Below are positions 11,136 through 22,884 of a DNA stretch of 64,000 nt, piece by piece. The notes below the pieces were generated by a model. The model was not told the origin of the DNA, did not search any database, and saw only the letters and a list, made by a program, of their open reading frames with translations. Each line of letters opens with the position of its first letter. Position 1 is the stretch's first letter. The stretch covers positions 8,407,614 to 8,471,613 of the forward strand of contig CM028328.1 of NCBI GenBank assembly GCA_016647705.1, read 5' to 3'. Source of the stretch: Eucommia ulmoides (taxonomy: Eukaryota > Streptophyta > Magnoliopsida > Garryales > Eucommiaceae). Made by a program: the position numbers and the translations under genes.

Positions 11136-12022
11136 ATGATAAGCAAACTTAACTGCAACAATTCCGGCGATTTGGGTCTCGAGCTTCTCGGGTTCAAATT
11201 GACCGGAGTACAAATACTTAACGATATGGATCTCACCGGTGAACCAAATTTCGACGAGGAGTACGAGGAAGAGCTAGATCCACTACTCCTTCCCACCGCT
11301 ACCACAAATAGGGATGTCAACGGTCCGGATTCGACTCAGTTTCATGCAAAACTAAAACCAAAACCAAAACCGTTTAAGATATGTAAAACCAAAATCAAAA
11401 CCACCGATTTTTTTTTAAACAGTTTTAAAATCGGACCATTTAATTTTAGCCAAAACCAAAACCAAACCACGAAACCGCAAAACCATTTAAGATTTTTAAA
11501 TTTTATAAAAAACCAAAACTAAAACCACAACCGCAAATCACAATTCACTATTAATTCTAAACATTTTCCAAATCAAACTCTTTAAAATAACTAAAAACCA
11601 ATAGCAAAATCAACTACATAAAAACATTCTTCAAAATCATATAGTTTGCGAAACCAACTACATAAAAATAGTCATCAACATAAACTAAAAACTAACTAAA
11701 GTGTAAACTAAAATGGTTAGAAGTGTAAATAAATATATATCGGTTATACGATTTGGCTTACGGTTCGGTTACGTAGTTTAGTTATGTGGTTACTATCCTA
11801 AAACCAAAACCAAACTCAAAATCGCTTCAGTTTCTAAATTTTAAACCAAAACCAAAACCATTTAATCGGTTTCAATTCAGACCATTCGGTTCAGTTTCTC
11901 TCGGTTATCCGTCGGTTCTATTTTCTTTGTCATCGCTAGCCGCAAAGGCTCTCCTCGACGCCGATCCAGTGCCAATCGAGCTCTCACGACCATTTAACAA
12001 CCTTTTTGGAGTAGAACTCTAA
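11136..12022 (+). pseudogene. Captured gene fragment inside the MULE, split by a hAT-like insertion
   Basis: Two open pieces, 11136-11308 and 11947-12022, are relatively GC-rich and coding-like, in contrast to the surrounding TE DNA. They lie in different frames, but removing the hAT-like element plus one TSD copy (638 bp) brings them into one frame of about 82 codons ending at a stop at 12020-12022. The first part has an acidic Asp/Glu cluster near 'DEEYEEELD'. I do not recognise the parent protein. Further GC-rich sequence continues to about 12290 and may be captured UTR, intron or other exon. Confidence 0.55.
11309..11938. mobile_element. hAT-like element with imperfect 8-bp TSD
   Basis: Left end TAGGGATGTCAA and right end (reverse complement) TAGCGATGACAA form short TIRs. 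Flanks are ACCACAAA (11301-11308) and GCCGCAAA (11939-11946), an 8-bp TSD with two transitions. The interior is dominated by AACCAAAACC repeats. Excising element plus one TSD restores an open frame across the junction, which supports the boundaries. Confidence 0.75.
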
Positions 12023-12305
12023 ATCTTCGTCTCCAGTATACCCCACTTCACCATTTCAGTAATTCTGTCGGAAAATTAGGCCACCAAGTGGCGGGAGCGG
12101 GCGGAGCTCCGTCGAATCCATTTTCCTCGGATTCGTTTTGCTTCCACCGCCAGAAGTTCCACGAACATTTTTCGAAACACACCCACCGTCGATGCCGCCA
12201 TTGGAACCAGAGTGCCAAAATAAAGGAACTCAGAGGGCGGCGACGTTGGTAGCGGTGCTGGAGAAGGGCATGACGAAAAAAAAAAAGGGCTAGTTATAGG
12301 GGTAG

Positions 12306-12500
12306 TATTAAACCATATTCAGTTAGTTACAATTAGTTATTTCTGTTAATTAGTTAGATTTTCAGTTATTCATTCTTGTAACTAATTTAGTTAGTTGAGA
12401 TGCTATTCTGATTATCTATAAATAGCACTCTAACCTCTCTTGTAAAGATAATTTTGAGTTCTCAATGAGAAGAGATTTTTTTACCTTCTTTACTTCAATA
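12306..12500 (+). repeat. Copia 5' LTR (195 bp)
   Basis: The boundaries come from the TSD on the left and the primer-binding site on the right. A TATA-like 'ctataaatagc' at about 12416-12426 is the probable promoter, with the transcript expected to start shortly after. Confidence 0.95.
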
Positions 12501-13103
12501 TGGTATCAGATGAAATCCTTCCAATTTTTTTTCCATTTCTTGATTGACGATTGTTGTTCAATGTTGATCTGATCTGTTCATCTTTTCCTCCGCTGTCTTC
12601 TCGATTGAGGATAGATATTCGTGAGGACTGTTCTTGGGGAATACACGGTTGATTTCCAGATCTGCTTCCTTCTATTCCGTTTTCGCTTGCTTCTCTTCAT
12701 CAATCGTACAATCAAATCTGTGATTGAGCTCAGATCTGTACTGTTCCTCCAGGTACATCATCGATCTGATTCTTGTTTGTTATTTTTCGTTGCCTTTTCT
12801 CGGTTTGTCTTCTCGATTTGTTTGCCGACCGATTGCAATTTCTGTGTCGCTGCTCCTCAATCGTTCTTGACGATTGACGATTTGTTTTCTTTCGTCTTCG
12901 ATTATCGCCTATCGACGATTTTTCGCGATTGATTATCCACACAGCCGGATTGTTCTTCGACGTTTCAGCTCTTGATTTCCTTCGGACTTCGATGTTGACG
13001 ATTGATCAGCTCGCCAACCTGAGTCAATCAGAAACGACAGATCGTTTATTGGCATTTGCGATCATCTCTGTTCACAATCGATCTCAAAATCGGTTGATCT
13101 ATC

Positions 13104-15911
13104 ATGACTTCCACGGATTCTTCTGGAGCAGAGAACTTTTCATCAACCACCACAGATGAATACTCGAGTCCTTATTTCCTTCATCATTCTGATAGCACTG
13201 GACTTATATTGGTGTCGCAAGCTCTGACTGGAGATAATTATGCCTCCTGGAGTAGAGCCATGCTAATTGCTTTGTCTGTGAAGAACAAGCTGGGCTTCAT
13301 TAATGGATCCATCCCCAAACCTGAAGGTACTGCTCTTAATCTCCTTACTTCTTGGACGCGGAATAACAATGTTGTCATCTCTTGGATACTTAATTCTGTT
13401 TCCAAAGAGATATCTGCCAGTGTGCTTTATGCTGAATCTGCTCATGAGATTTGGATTGATCTGCAAGAACGATTTCAACAAAAGAATGGCCCTCGGATTT
13501 TTCAATTAAGGCGTGAATTAATGAACTTAGCTCAAGATCAACTTTCTATCAACGTCTATTTTACTAAACTGAAGGCCATCTGGGATCAGTTAAGTAATTT
13601 CAGACCTCAATGCACTTGTGGTCATTGTACTTGTGGTGGGGTAAAAGCTTTAAATTCTCACTACCAGATGGAGTACATCATGTCCTTTCTCATGGGGTTA
13701 CATGATTCATTTTCTCCAGTCCGTAGCCAAATACTACTCATGGATCCCATTCCATCAATCAATAAGGTATTTGGTTTTGTATCTCAAGAGGAACAGCAGC
13801 GACAACTTGAAGTTCACAGTACTACTCGATCTGCTGCAACCAGCAGTATGGCTTTTGCTATTCAGACTGATCGTAACAATAAACGATATACTCGTGGGCC
13901 TCAGCAATTTGGTGGTTCTACTGGTGGTTTTTCTGGTGGTTACAGAGGTCAAAGAAAGGATAAACCATTTTGCACACATTGCCATTTTCATGGTCACACT
14001 ATTGAGCGCTGTTATAAGCTTCATGGCTATCCTCCTGGTTTTAAGGCACGACAAACAGAAAAATTTTCACCAACTCCTACAGTGGCTATTAATCATGTTT
14101 CTAGTCAACCTTCATATAATTCAGAGGCTACGATCGATCCGCAAGCAAATGTTGGGAATTTCTTACAAAATCTCAACAGTGATCAATGTCAACATTTACT
14201 TTCTTTACTTTCAGGTAAGTTGACAGCCAATGCGATGCCCACTAATGAGGAAGTTCCTTCTACTGCTTACACTACAGGTATCTGTTTCTCAGTCTCTTTA
14301 AATCCTATCTTTTCTTCCAATCAATATTGGATAGTCGATTCTGGAGCCACTCGACACATATGTTCCAATGCTGCCAACTTTATCTCTATGAAGTCTATTC
14401 CAAATTCATTTGTCACCTTACCAAACCACACTCGTATACCAGTTAGCTATAGTGGAGATGTTCGGCTTAATTCTTTCCTCGTTCTCAAAGACGTGTTATT
14501 TGTACCACAGTTCAAGCTACATTTGATTTCTGTGGGTGCTCTTACCAACGACTATCATCTTACTGTTAGTTTTTTTTCTAATGGCTTCATGATTCAGGAT
14601 CTTACCAACAAGAAAATGATTGGCAAGGGTGATTTCATTGATGGTCTCTATGTTATGGATACTGGAACTTCACCTACTCCTTCAACAGTGTATGTTAACC
14701 ACTTATCTGCTCATACATGGCACAATCGACTTGGCCATTTGTCATCTCGGCAGTTAGATGGCTTGCAAGCCCGTTTACATTGTGATACTTCGACGTTTAA
14801 AAAGGCTCCTTGTTATGTGTGTCCTTTAGCTAAACAAAGAAGATTATCCTTTGTCTCTAATAATCATTTGTCTCCATCCCCATTTGATTTGATACACTGT
14901 GATATTTGGGGACCTTACCATATCTCATCCTATGCTGGCTATCGGTACTTTGTTACTTTGGTTGATGATTGTACACGGTTCACATGGATATTTTTACTCA
15001 AGCACAAATCTGATGTAAGCAGTGTGATTCCCAGGTTTTTTAATATGGTGGCAACTCAATTCCGTGCTCATATCAAGGTTTTTCGATCTGATAATGCCCG
15101 GGAGTTAGCATTTCCTGATTTTTTTAATGACAAAGGAGTTATTCATCAATTTTCTTGTGTGGACACCCCACAACAAAATTCAGTCGTCGAAAGAAAACAT
15201 CAGCATCTACTCAATGTTGCTCGGGCTTTATTCTTCCAGTCTCGTGTGCCCATCCAATTTTGGACTGAGTGCATTCTTACGGCCACATACATCATCAATC
15301 GTACACCTTCACCCCTGTTACATCAAAAGACTCCTTATGAAGTTCTTCATAACCATGTCGTTGATTACTCTTCTTTTAGAGTTTTTGGATGCCTTGCATT
15401 TGCCTCTACTCTTAAGGCTCATCGTACCAAGTTCCAACCACGATCTCGGCTCTGCATTTTTTTGGGATATCCTCCGGGTATAAAAGGCTACAAACTCTAT
15501 GATATTCAATCTAAACAGGTTTTCATCTCAAGAGATGTAGTTTTTCATGAGAACATCTTTCCATTCCATTCCGTTGTAGCTCCTGATACCCTCGTTGATC
15601 CTTTTCCTGACCTTGTCTTACCTGTTCCTTCTCCTGACATTCCTATTACATATCACGATCCACCTTCATCTATTTTTCCTAATTCTTCACCTGTCCCAGA
15701 ACAGGAAATCTCTGCTATTCCAGACTTAGCTTCTTCTGATGTTCTTCCTGCTCAAAAGTCTTCACGTGTTTCTAAACCTCCTTCCTATCTTCATGATTAT
15801 CATTGCCGTTTATTGAGCATCATAAGTTTCCATCCTCCAATACACCCTATCCTCTATCCAAGTTTTTGTCTTATGATTCCTTATCTCCATCGCACAGGAC
15901 ATTTGTCCTGA
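13104..15911 (+). CDS. Copia polyprotein part 1: gag, protease, integrase
   Basis: The open frame starts about 600 bp after the primer-binding site. A retrotransposon gag (UBN2-type) region is near residues 40-200. A CX2CX4HX4C zinc knuckle, '[14 protein letters not shown]', is at 290-303. The aspartic protease motif DSGAT begins at residue 412. A gag-pre-integrase 'HNRLGHLSS' follows. The integrase has catalytic Asp near residue 600 (HCDIWGP), Asp663 (RSDNA) and Glu696 (VVERK); the last spacing is 32 residues, shorter than the classical 35 but seen in some plant Copia lineages. The true reading moves to another frame near 15795-15810, so the residues after about 'HDYHC' are off-frame tail. 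It would make the particle protein, protease and integrase of one polyprotein. Confidence 0.93.
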   Translation: MTSTDSSGAENFSSTTTDEYSSPYFLHHSDSTGLILVSQALTGDNYASWSRAMLIALSVKNKLGFINGSIPKPEGTALNLLTSWTRNNNVVISWILNSVSKEISASVLYAESAHEIWIDLQERFQQKNGPRIFQLRRELMNLAQDQLSINVYFTKLKAIWDQLSNFRPQCTCGHCTCGGVKALNSHYQMEYIMSFLMGLHDSFSPVRSQILLMDPIPSINKVFGFVSQEEQQRQLEVHSTTRSAATSSMAFAIQTDRNNKRYTRGPQQFGGSTGGFSGGYRGQRKDKPFCTHCHFHGHTIERCYKLHGYPPGFKARQTEKFSPTPTVAINHVSSQPSYNSEATIDPQANVGNFLQNLNSDQCQHLLSLLSGKLTANAMPTNEEVPSTAYTTGICFSVSLNPIFSSNQYWIVDSGATRHICSNAANFISMKSIPNSFVTLPNHTRIPVSYSGDVRLNSFLVLKDVLFVPQFKLHLISVGALTNDYHLTVSFFSNGFMIQDLTNKKMIGKGDFIDGLYVMDTGTSPTPSTVYVNHLSAHTWHNRLGHLSSRQLDGLQARLHCDTSTFKKAPCYVCPLAKQRRLSFVSNNHLSPSPFDLIHCDIWGPYHISSYAGYRYFVTLVDDCTRFTWIFLLKHKSDVSSVIPRFFNMVATQFRAHIKVFRSDNARELAFPDFFNDKGVIHQFSCVDTPQQNSVVERKHQHLLNVARALFFQSRVPIQFWTECILTATYIINRTPSPLLHQKTPYEVLHNHVVDYSSFRVFGCLAFASTLKAHRTKFQPRSRLCIFLGYPPGIKGYKLYDIQSKQVFISRDVVFHENIFPFHSVVAPDTLVDPFPDLVLPVPSPDIPITYHDPPSSIFPNSSPVPEQEISAIPDLASSDVLPAQKSSRVSKPPSYLHDYHCRLLSIISFHPPIHPILYPSFCLMIPYLHRTGHLS

Positions 15912-17483
15912 CAGTTTCTTCTCATTCTGAGCCCCAATATTATCATCAAGCTGTCAAGTTACCACAATGGAGAGCAGCTATGCAAGCTGAATTAGATGCC
16001 ATGGAATCCAACAAAACTTGGTCCATTGTTCCTTTGCCTCAAGGCACACACTCTATTGGTTGTAAATGGATTTACAAGATTAAGTATCATTCTGATGGTA
16101 CTCTGGAGAGACATAAAGCACGTTTAGTTGCTAAGGGGTATACTCAACAAGAAGGTGTTGATTTCACGGAAACTTTCTCACCTGTAGCAAAGTTAGTCAC
16201 TGTCAAAGTCTTACTGGCCCTTGCTACAAGTCAACATTGGCATCTACATCAATTAGATGTTAATAATGCATTTCTTAATGGCGATTTGTTTGAAGATGTA
16301 TACATGGATCTTCCTCTTGGTTATAGTCGAAAGGGGGAGGATTTTCCAACAGGCAATCGACTTGTTTGCAAGCTTCATAAGTCTATATATGGACTTAAAC
16401 AAGCTTCACGACAGTGGAATTCCAAGTTTGCTCATGTTCTTATCCAATTTGGTTTTGTTCAATCCAAAGCCGATTACTCATTGTTCACCAAAGGATCAGG
16501 TTCATCCTTTGTTGCATTACTAGTATATGTTGATGATATCATCATTGCTAGTCCTAATGGTCAAGTTATAGATTCTTTGAAGAAATTTCTTCACAGCCAA
16601 TTCAAACTTAAAGACCTAGGACAACTAAAATACTTCCTTGGTCTTGAAATTGCAAGATCTGTTCATGGCATGGTACTTTCTCAACGCCACTATACGCTTC
16701 AGTTACTGGAAGATACTGGCTACTTAGCCTGTAAACCTACTCAGGTTCCTTTAGATCCCAAAGCCCAATTGAATGGCAGTGATGGTGAATTACTCACTGA
16801 TATTTCTCAGTATCGCAGACTCATTGGTAAATTGCTTTACCTTACCATTACCCGACCTGATATTACCTTTGCTGTGCATAAACTTAGTCAATTTTTGGCT
16901 CATCCTCGAATTCCTCATATGCAAGCTGTTCATCATTTGCTCAGATATCTCAAATCCAATCCTGGTCAAGGATTATTCTTCTCTGCCCATTCTTCTCTTC
17001 AACTCAAGGCTTTTTCAGATGCTGACTGGGGATCATGTTTAGATACAAGAAAATCTGTTACTGGCTTTTGTGTGTTTCTTGGTAATTCTTTAATATCTTG
17101 GAAGGCTAAAAAGCAAACAACTATATCCCGATCTTCAGCTGAAGCGGAATATCGTGCCCTAGCATCTACTACCAGTGAATTAGTGTGGCTTCGGCAATTA
17201 TTACATGATTTTCAGATTGATATCTCAGCTCCAGCTCTTTTGTTTTGTGATAATCAAGCTGCCATACATATCGCTTCAAATCCCATTTTTTCATGAAAGG
17301 ACCAAACACATTGAGCTTGATTGCCATTTTGTTCGGGATAAAGTTACTGACAGAATTATTCGACTTATGCCTATTCGAACTCAACATCAACTTGCAGATA
17401 TTTTTACAAAGGCTTTGCCCTCGGCATTGATGGTACCACTTCTATCCAAGATGGCTATTAAGGATATTCACAGTCCATCTTGA
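15803..17483 (+). CDS. Copia polyprotein part 2: reverse transcriptase and RNase H, frameshifted
   Basis: The second frame (15803-17296) contains Copia reverse transcriptase: '[20 protein letters not shown]', '[12 protein letters not shown]', and the catalytic YVDD at residues 242-245 (nt 16526-16537). RNase H follows with 'SDADWGSC' and '[12 protein letters not shown]'. A one-base excess in a T6 run near 17285 ends this frame, and the C-terminal 60 or so residues ('[16 protein letters not shown]' onward) continue in the original frame to the stop at 17481-17483, which overlaps the polypurine tract. Together with the shift near 15800 these two changes compensate each other in frame. The polyprotein as printed is interrupted twice. 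Confidence 0.92.
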
Positions 17484-17490
17484 GGGGGAG

Positions 17491-17685
17491 TATTAAACCA
17501 TATTCAGTTAGTTACAATTAGTTATTTCTGTTAATTAGTTAGATTTTCAGTTATTCATTCTTGTAACTAATTTAGTTAGTTGAGATGCTATTCTGATTAT
17601 CTATAAATAGCACTCTAACCTCTCTTGTAAAGATAATTTTGAGTTCTCAATGAGAAGAGATTTTTTTACCTTCTTTACTTCAATA
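17491..17685 (+). repeat. Copia 3' LTR (195 bp)
   Basis: No differences from the 5' LTR were seen by eye. It is directly preceded by the polypurine tract and followed by the TSD GGTAG. Confidence 0.95.
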
Positions 17686-17818
17686 GGTAGAAGTGGAAAA
17701 TGAGATTTTGGGAGTAAGGGAGATGGGGATGGGGGTTGCGATTGATGAATTGTGTCTAACGAGAAAAGGGTTGGTGGAGGATACTGCGATTGTAGGCGGC
17801 GGTGGCAGAGGAGGAAAA

Positions 17819-20062
17819 GAGTTCTTTACCCATTTGGCTCCCAAAAGTTACAAATATAAAAAAATTGGTCTCCTTTTAACTTATTTACCAAATTGGGTCT
17901 TCCCGATTTTGTCAAGGCCGATTTCATGCCTTTAATTTATTTATTTTAAGAAACCGGCCTTGTGAAGGCCAATTTTAAAAAGGGGCTACCACCGTGGCAG
18001 CCCCTTCCCCCCTCCATCCCACCCCCCATGATATATATTTATCGTTTTATAATTTGTATATATAGTTATAATTTGTATATATAATTTTTAATTTTAAAAT
18101 ATTAAACAAATTTTAAAATTATAAATATATATAAAAAAAAATGATTAAAATCATACCCCAAACCCCCCTCCACCCCCCACCCCCACAAAAATCCGACCCT
18201 GCCAGGGCCGGATTTGGTTTTGTTCGGGTTACTTAACCCCAAACCAAATGTCATTGTAACAAAATTAGGGGACCAAAAATGTAATTTTTCTATTTATTAG
18301 TTTTTTCCGCTTGTTTGGACATTATTCAACTCATTTTCATCCATTCTTATTATATTATAATTATTATTTTTTTAACAAACTTAAATTTTTTTCATGTAAT
18401 CCATACACTACGATAATTTTTTCAGAAATCCAATTTTATTGTACTATATGATAGCCACTATAATTTTTTCATATACAAAATTACAATAATTTTTATGGCT
18501 TTTAGGAATTTTGAACTTTTTTGACATAATTATCATATTTCACTTAATCCCCCCCCCCCCCCCCCAAAACCAAATCCTGCCATGCGGGATGGTTTCAATC
18601 AATTTTTTTTATACGCCAAAAAAATTACTATAATTTTTGCATATAAAAAATTATGGTGATTATTATATAGTACAATAATTTTAGATTTCTGAAAAAATTA
18701 TTGTAATATATAGACTACATGAAAAAAATTAAGTTTGTTAAAAATAACAATAATTATTATAATATAATAAAAATTGGTTGAATAATGTCCAAACAAGTGT
18801 AAAAAACAAATAAATAGAAAAATTACATTTTTAGTCCCCTAGTTTTGATACAATGACATTTGGTTTGGGGGTTAAGTGAAATTATAATTTCATTTAAGCC
18901 CCACCCCACCCCCATTTATAATTTCACTTAAACCCCACTCCACTTCCTCAAAACAGAATCCAGCCCTGCTAGAGCCGGATTCGTCTTGGTTTGGGGGTTA
19001 AGTGGAATTATATAATTTTACTTAACCCTCCAAACCAAAAGTCATTGTATCAAAACTAGGGGACCAAAAATGTAATTTTTTATTTATTTTTTTTGTTTTT
19101 TCTACTTGTTTGGGCATTACTCAACCCATTTTTATCCCTTTTTATTATATTATAATTATTATTATTTTTAGCAAACTTAATTTTTTTTCATGTAATCCAT
19201 ACATTACAATAATTTTTTCAGAAATCCAAATTTATTATATTATATAATAATCACTATAATTTTTTCATATAAAAAATTACAGTAACTTTTATGGTGTATA
19301 AAAAACATTGATTGAAATCATACCGCTGGGCAGGATTTGGTTTTGGGGGAGTCAAGTGAAATCTTATAATTATGTCAAAAAAGTTCAAAATTCCTAAACA
19401 TCATAAAAGTTATTGTAATTTTTTAAATGAAAAAATTATAGTGACTATCATATAGTACAATAAATTTGGATTTCTGAAAAAATTATTGTAGTGCATGAAC
19501 TACATGAAAAAAAAATTAAGTTTGTTAAAATAATAATAATTATTATTATAATAATATAATAAAAAGAGATAAAAATGGGTTGAGTAATGTCTAAACAAGT
19601 GGGAAAAACAAATAAATAGAAAAATTACATTTTTTGTCCCCTAGTTTTGATAAAATGACATCTGGTTTGGGGGTTAAGTGAAATTATATAATTTCACTTA
19701 ACCCCCAAACAAAACCAAATCCGGCCCTGGCAGGGCAGGATTTGGGTTTTGGGGGGAGGGAGGGGTTGCGGTATGAATTGAATCAATTTTTTTTTTTTAT
19801 ATATATATATATATTTATAATTTTAAAATTTGTTTAATATTTTAAAATTAATAATTATATATACAAATTAATTAATTATATATACAAATTATAATTCCTC
19901 TTTTTAGAAACCGGCCTTCACAAGGCCGATTTTCTAAAAAAAAAATTAAAAGCATGAAACCGGCCCTGCCAAAGTCGGGAAGACCCAATTTGGTAAATAA
20001 GTTAAAAGATGACTCATTTTTTTATTTTTGTAACTTTTAGGACCCAAAATGGTAAAGAACTC
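17819..20062. mobile_element. Foldback MULE-like element with 10-bp TSD
   Basis: A perfect 10-bp TSD, AGGAGGAAAA, lies at 17809-17818 and 20063-20072. Ends are GAGTTCTTTACC and, reverse complemented, GAGTTCTTTACC, continuing as inverted repeats through 'acttatttaccaaattgggt'. The two arms carry 'aaaccggccttgtgaaggcc' and its inverse. No coding sequence is present. The same end sequence and the same 'ggggctaccacc.tggcagcccc' block occur in the element at 22522-25996, so this is a local family. Confidence 0.88.
18190..19745. repeat. Four alternating inverted arms inside the foldback element
   Basis: A unit containing 'ttaggggaccaaaaatgtaa' occurs in plus orientation near 18265 and 19055 and in minus orientation near 18820 and 19630. 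The arrangement is plus, minus, plus, minus, with each plus/minus pair a palindrome of about 750-800 bp. GC-rich motifs of the CCGGCCCTGCCAGGGC type mark the pair edges near 18195, 18960 and 19725. No gene is seen in it. Confidence 0.8.
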
Positions 20063-20096
20063 AGGAGGAAAAGATGGAGGGAGGTGGACATTGCAG

Positions 20097-20948
20097 TAGG
20101 GGTCGGCAATGGGCCGGCCCAAAAAACTTGAAGCCCAACTGGGCTCGGGCCCAGCGGGCTTTGACTGGTCAACGGGCAATGCTAGGCCGGGCCGGGCATG
20201 AATTGAAGAAATCCGAGCCCATCCAATAGGCCCACACATTTCGGATCTACGAGCTTCGGGCTCGGGCTTGAATGGGCTCAGCCTTGAAGCCAGAATTTTG
20301 AGGGATTTTTTTTTTCCTTTTAATTTTAGATTTCAATTTTCAAAATTGTTAAAATAATTTTTTTTTATACAATGGTTGAAGAGGAGAGAGATTGAAACAC
20401 TAGACCTATCACTAGAAAGACAATTTTTTGTAACCATTTTGCTACAAACCTTGGTTATGAATAAATATCTAATGGAAAGACCTAATAATAATGTTCAATT
20501 GTTAAAATAAGTAAGTTTTAAAACATTTGTCAACTTTATTTAATTTTTTAACTTTATTAAAACTTATTTATAATTTAAAAAAATAAAATAGATGTTTTAT
20601 TCAAAATTTCAAATTTAACAATAAAGAAATTAATAATTGAATAGTGATATTTTTATTAATAGTAAAACAATTATATCACTAAATTGAATAGTAAATGTTG
20701 GTAAGTAAATTTTTATTAATAGTAAAACAGTTACATTACTATATTAAATAGTAAATATTTGTAAACAAATACATCATTATAAAATATATACATCCCAATT
20801 AGGTTGACACATATACACTTGACAATTATTTGCACTGCTATCAACCCAAAATAATATACATTAATGTGTGTTCAATTCCCTTTCCCTTCAATCATTTGTA
20901 AAAAAAAAAAATATTTTAACTATTTTGAAATCAAACAATTCAAATATA

Positions 20949-21008
<60 letters not shown>

Positions 21009-21250
21009 TTATTTATTTATTTATTTAGTTACGGGCCTTGAAAGTCGGGCTTCGGGCTCGGGCCTCGGGTAGCCCGATTTTTTAGCTTCAGGTTTGGGCT
21101 TCGAGCCAGTTTCTATAAAATATTCAAAACCCAAGCCCAACCAAAAGTCCTATGGGCTCGGGCTCTGGCGGCCCTATTCCGGACTCAGTTCGAGCCAAGC
21201 CCAGCGGGTTTCGAGTAGCCCACCAACTTCGGGCTTTTTGGAGAGGCCTA
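20097..21250. mobile_element. hAT-like element rich in GGGCC/GGGCTC words, 8-bp TSD
   Basis: The TSD is CATTGCAG (20089-20096) and CATTGCGG (21251-21258), 7 of 8 identical. Left end TAGGGGTCGGCAATGGGCC and right end (reverse complement) TAGGCCTCTCCAAAAAGCCC are followed by inverted GGGCTCGGGC/GCCCGAGCCC-type subterminal repeats, typical of a common plant hAT MITE class. The interior is AT-rich with a long TA microsatellite at 20948-21003. No transposase. Confidence 0.85.
20948..21024. repeat. (TA)n microsatellite with an ATTT tail
   Basis: Long TA repeat with one TTTA interruption, then ATTT repeats to about 21025. Confidence 0.9.
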
Positions 21251-21552
21251 CATTGCGGTCCTGTGGAGGTGAGAGAGAGAGAGAGAGAGAGAGAGGAGTA
21301 ATGGTGGATTAGATGGGTGGGAAAAAGAAAAAAAAATATATTTTGACCCCTAAACTTTAGATGATTTTTCAAATTAACCCCATGAACTAGAAATGACCAA
21401 AATAGCTTTAGTTTAATGTTGACCGTTAAATTGACTTAACAGATTTTTCAATCGGGCCAGTTGGAAACCGAAAATGAAATGTCAAGGGTCAATTGAACAC
21501 CAGCCACATTTGTGAGAGACCAAAAAAAAAAAATCATTGACCCATGTTTTTA

Positions 21553-22404
21553 TATAAATTTCTTTTAAACAATGAGAAAGTTCTAATCAGATAAATAATT
21601 AATTTTTATTTGTCACTAGTATGAATGCAACTTATTACGTCCTCTAATATCAATTCAATTACATATGATTTTTGCTATAATTAATATAGAATCACGAATA
21701 ATTAAATTCCTAGTAATATAAAACAAATAAAATTATAGTTTTATATTCAATATTGGTCTTATTTTTCAGATCAGTAACTTTCACAAATATGTTTTTTTTT
21801 TTAAATAAATATATATAAAATAAAATTTATTTCTCTTTATATAGAAAAAATTATTTTGTTACATTGTGTGCTAAAGAAAATCCCATCAACACTCTTTCCC
21901 ACTTCCAATATCTTATGTTTGGTTTGGAATACAAGGAATAAAAAGATAAGACTTGTTATATTTAATATTGAATATAAAAATATTGAAGAGTTTATTTTGA
22001 TAAGTGCTAGGAATCTCCCCGGAGGAAATGACGACCATGGTGATGCCAGAGATAGACCTAGAAGCTTTTAACCATTTGCCTCAGTTTGTTTTGATTTCTA
22101 TTTTGCATAAAAAGAGAATATAAAAACTATTGAAAAGATAAATTATTTTTTGATCTAGACTCAACACTCTAAGAATTAAATTTTAAATTTAATCATAAAT
22201 TTACTAGATCGATGTAGAGGACTGCACTTTTAAAATTGTCGGATGACATAATTAGTCGAAATGAGTGTGAATTGACTTAAACACACCTTATCGTATTAAG
22301 ATCACCAAAACATATCAACCAACTAGTTTCTAGATTATATAAATAAAACAAAAATTAAGAGAGTTAATCAACTCATCAATAAAGAAGCATTATCCACCAA
22401 AAAA
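21553..22404. other. AT-rich region without recognised features
   Basis: Sequence between the outer MULE and gene copy B. One short open frame near 21856-22071 has no similarity I recognise. I see nothing else. Confidence 0.45.
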
Positions 22405-22515
22405 GTTCTTTTCACAAGATAGGTTGAGAGAAGGCAAGATGCCAAGATGGCTCCATTTCACCTACGCCGTGGGGAAGAAGAAAAAGGCGATACTCAACTG
22501 ACAGCTGGTAAGAGA
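22405..22515 (+). other. Upstream segment of duplicated unit B
   Basis: It matches 8760-8860 ('tccatttcacctacgccgtg' here against 'tccatttcacctatgccgtg' there, both followed by a purine-rich stretch and 'ctggtaagagagcta'). It was once about 100 bp upstream of the start of the 26089 gene and is now separated from it by a 3.5-kb insertion. Confidence 0.8.
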
Positions 22516-22853
22516 GCTAAGGAGCTCTTTACATTTGGTTCCCACAAAATTTAAAATTATCAACCTGAATCTCCTTTAAACTTATTTACATTTTTTGTCT
22601 TTCCAGTCTTTCAACGGTCGGTATCTAATGATTTTTTTTTAAAAAAAAAAAAAAACTCGGCCCTCACAAGGCCGGTTTGTCATGGGGGCTACCACCATGG
22701 CAGCCCCGTCCCCCAATCACCCCCACTCTCCTCCAATTATATATATTTATAATTTTAAATATAATTTGTATATATAATTAATTTGTATATATAACTAATT
22801 AATCTGTATATATATTTTTTAATTTTAAAATATTAAATTAATTTTAAAATTAA

Positions 22854-22884
<31 letters not shown>

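Larger units (their letters stand above)
12306..17685 (+). mobile_element. Full-length Copia LTR retrotransposon with identical LTRs
   Basis: A perfect 5-bp TSD, GGTAG, lies at 12301-12305 and 17686-17690. Two 195-bp LTRs (12306-12500, 17491-17685) look identical base for base. A primer-binding site follows the 5' LTR at once (TGGTATCAGA, 12501-12510, complementary to the 3' end of initiator Met-tRNA), and a polypurine tract TGAGGGGGAG (17481-17490) precedes the 3' LTR. Internal order is gag, protease, integrase, reverse transcriptase, RNase H, which defines Copia. LTR ends are TATT...AATA, not the usual TG...CA. It sits in the interior of the outer MULE. Confidence 0.97.
10805..21543. mobile_element. 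Outer MULE-like element with 9-bp TSD, carrying a gene fragment and four nested elements
   Basis: A perfect 9-bp TSD, ATGTTTTTA, lies at 10796-10804 and 21544-21552. The left end (10805-10984) and the reverse complement of the right end (about 21400-21543) are alignable TIRs sharing GGGTTAATGATTTTTT/GGGTCAATGATTTTTT, 'tcatttt.ggtttccaa' and 'gctattttggtcatttc'. TIR length and TSD size fit Mutator-like elements. Removing the four nested insertions leaves roughly 1.1 kb of interior plus the TIRs. No transposase is present, so it is nonautonomous and Pack-MULE-like. Confidence 0.88.

Noticed and set aside
13755-14054. Minus-strand open frame within the Copia gag
   Set aside because: Antisense of a well-supported gag frame.
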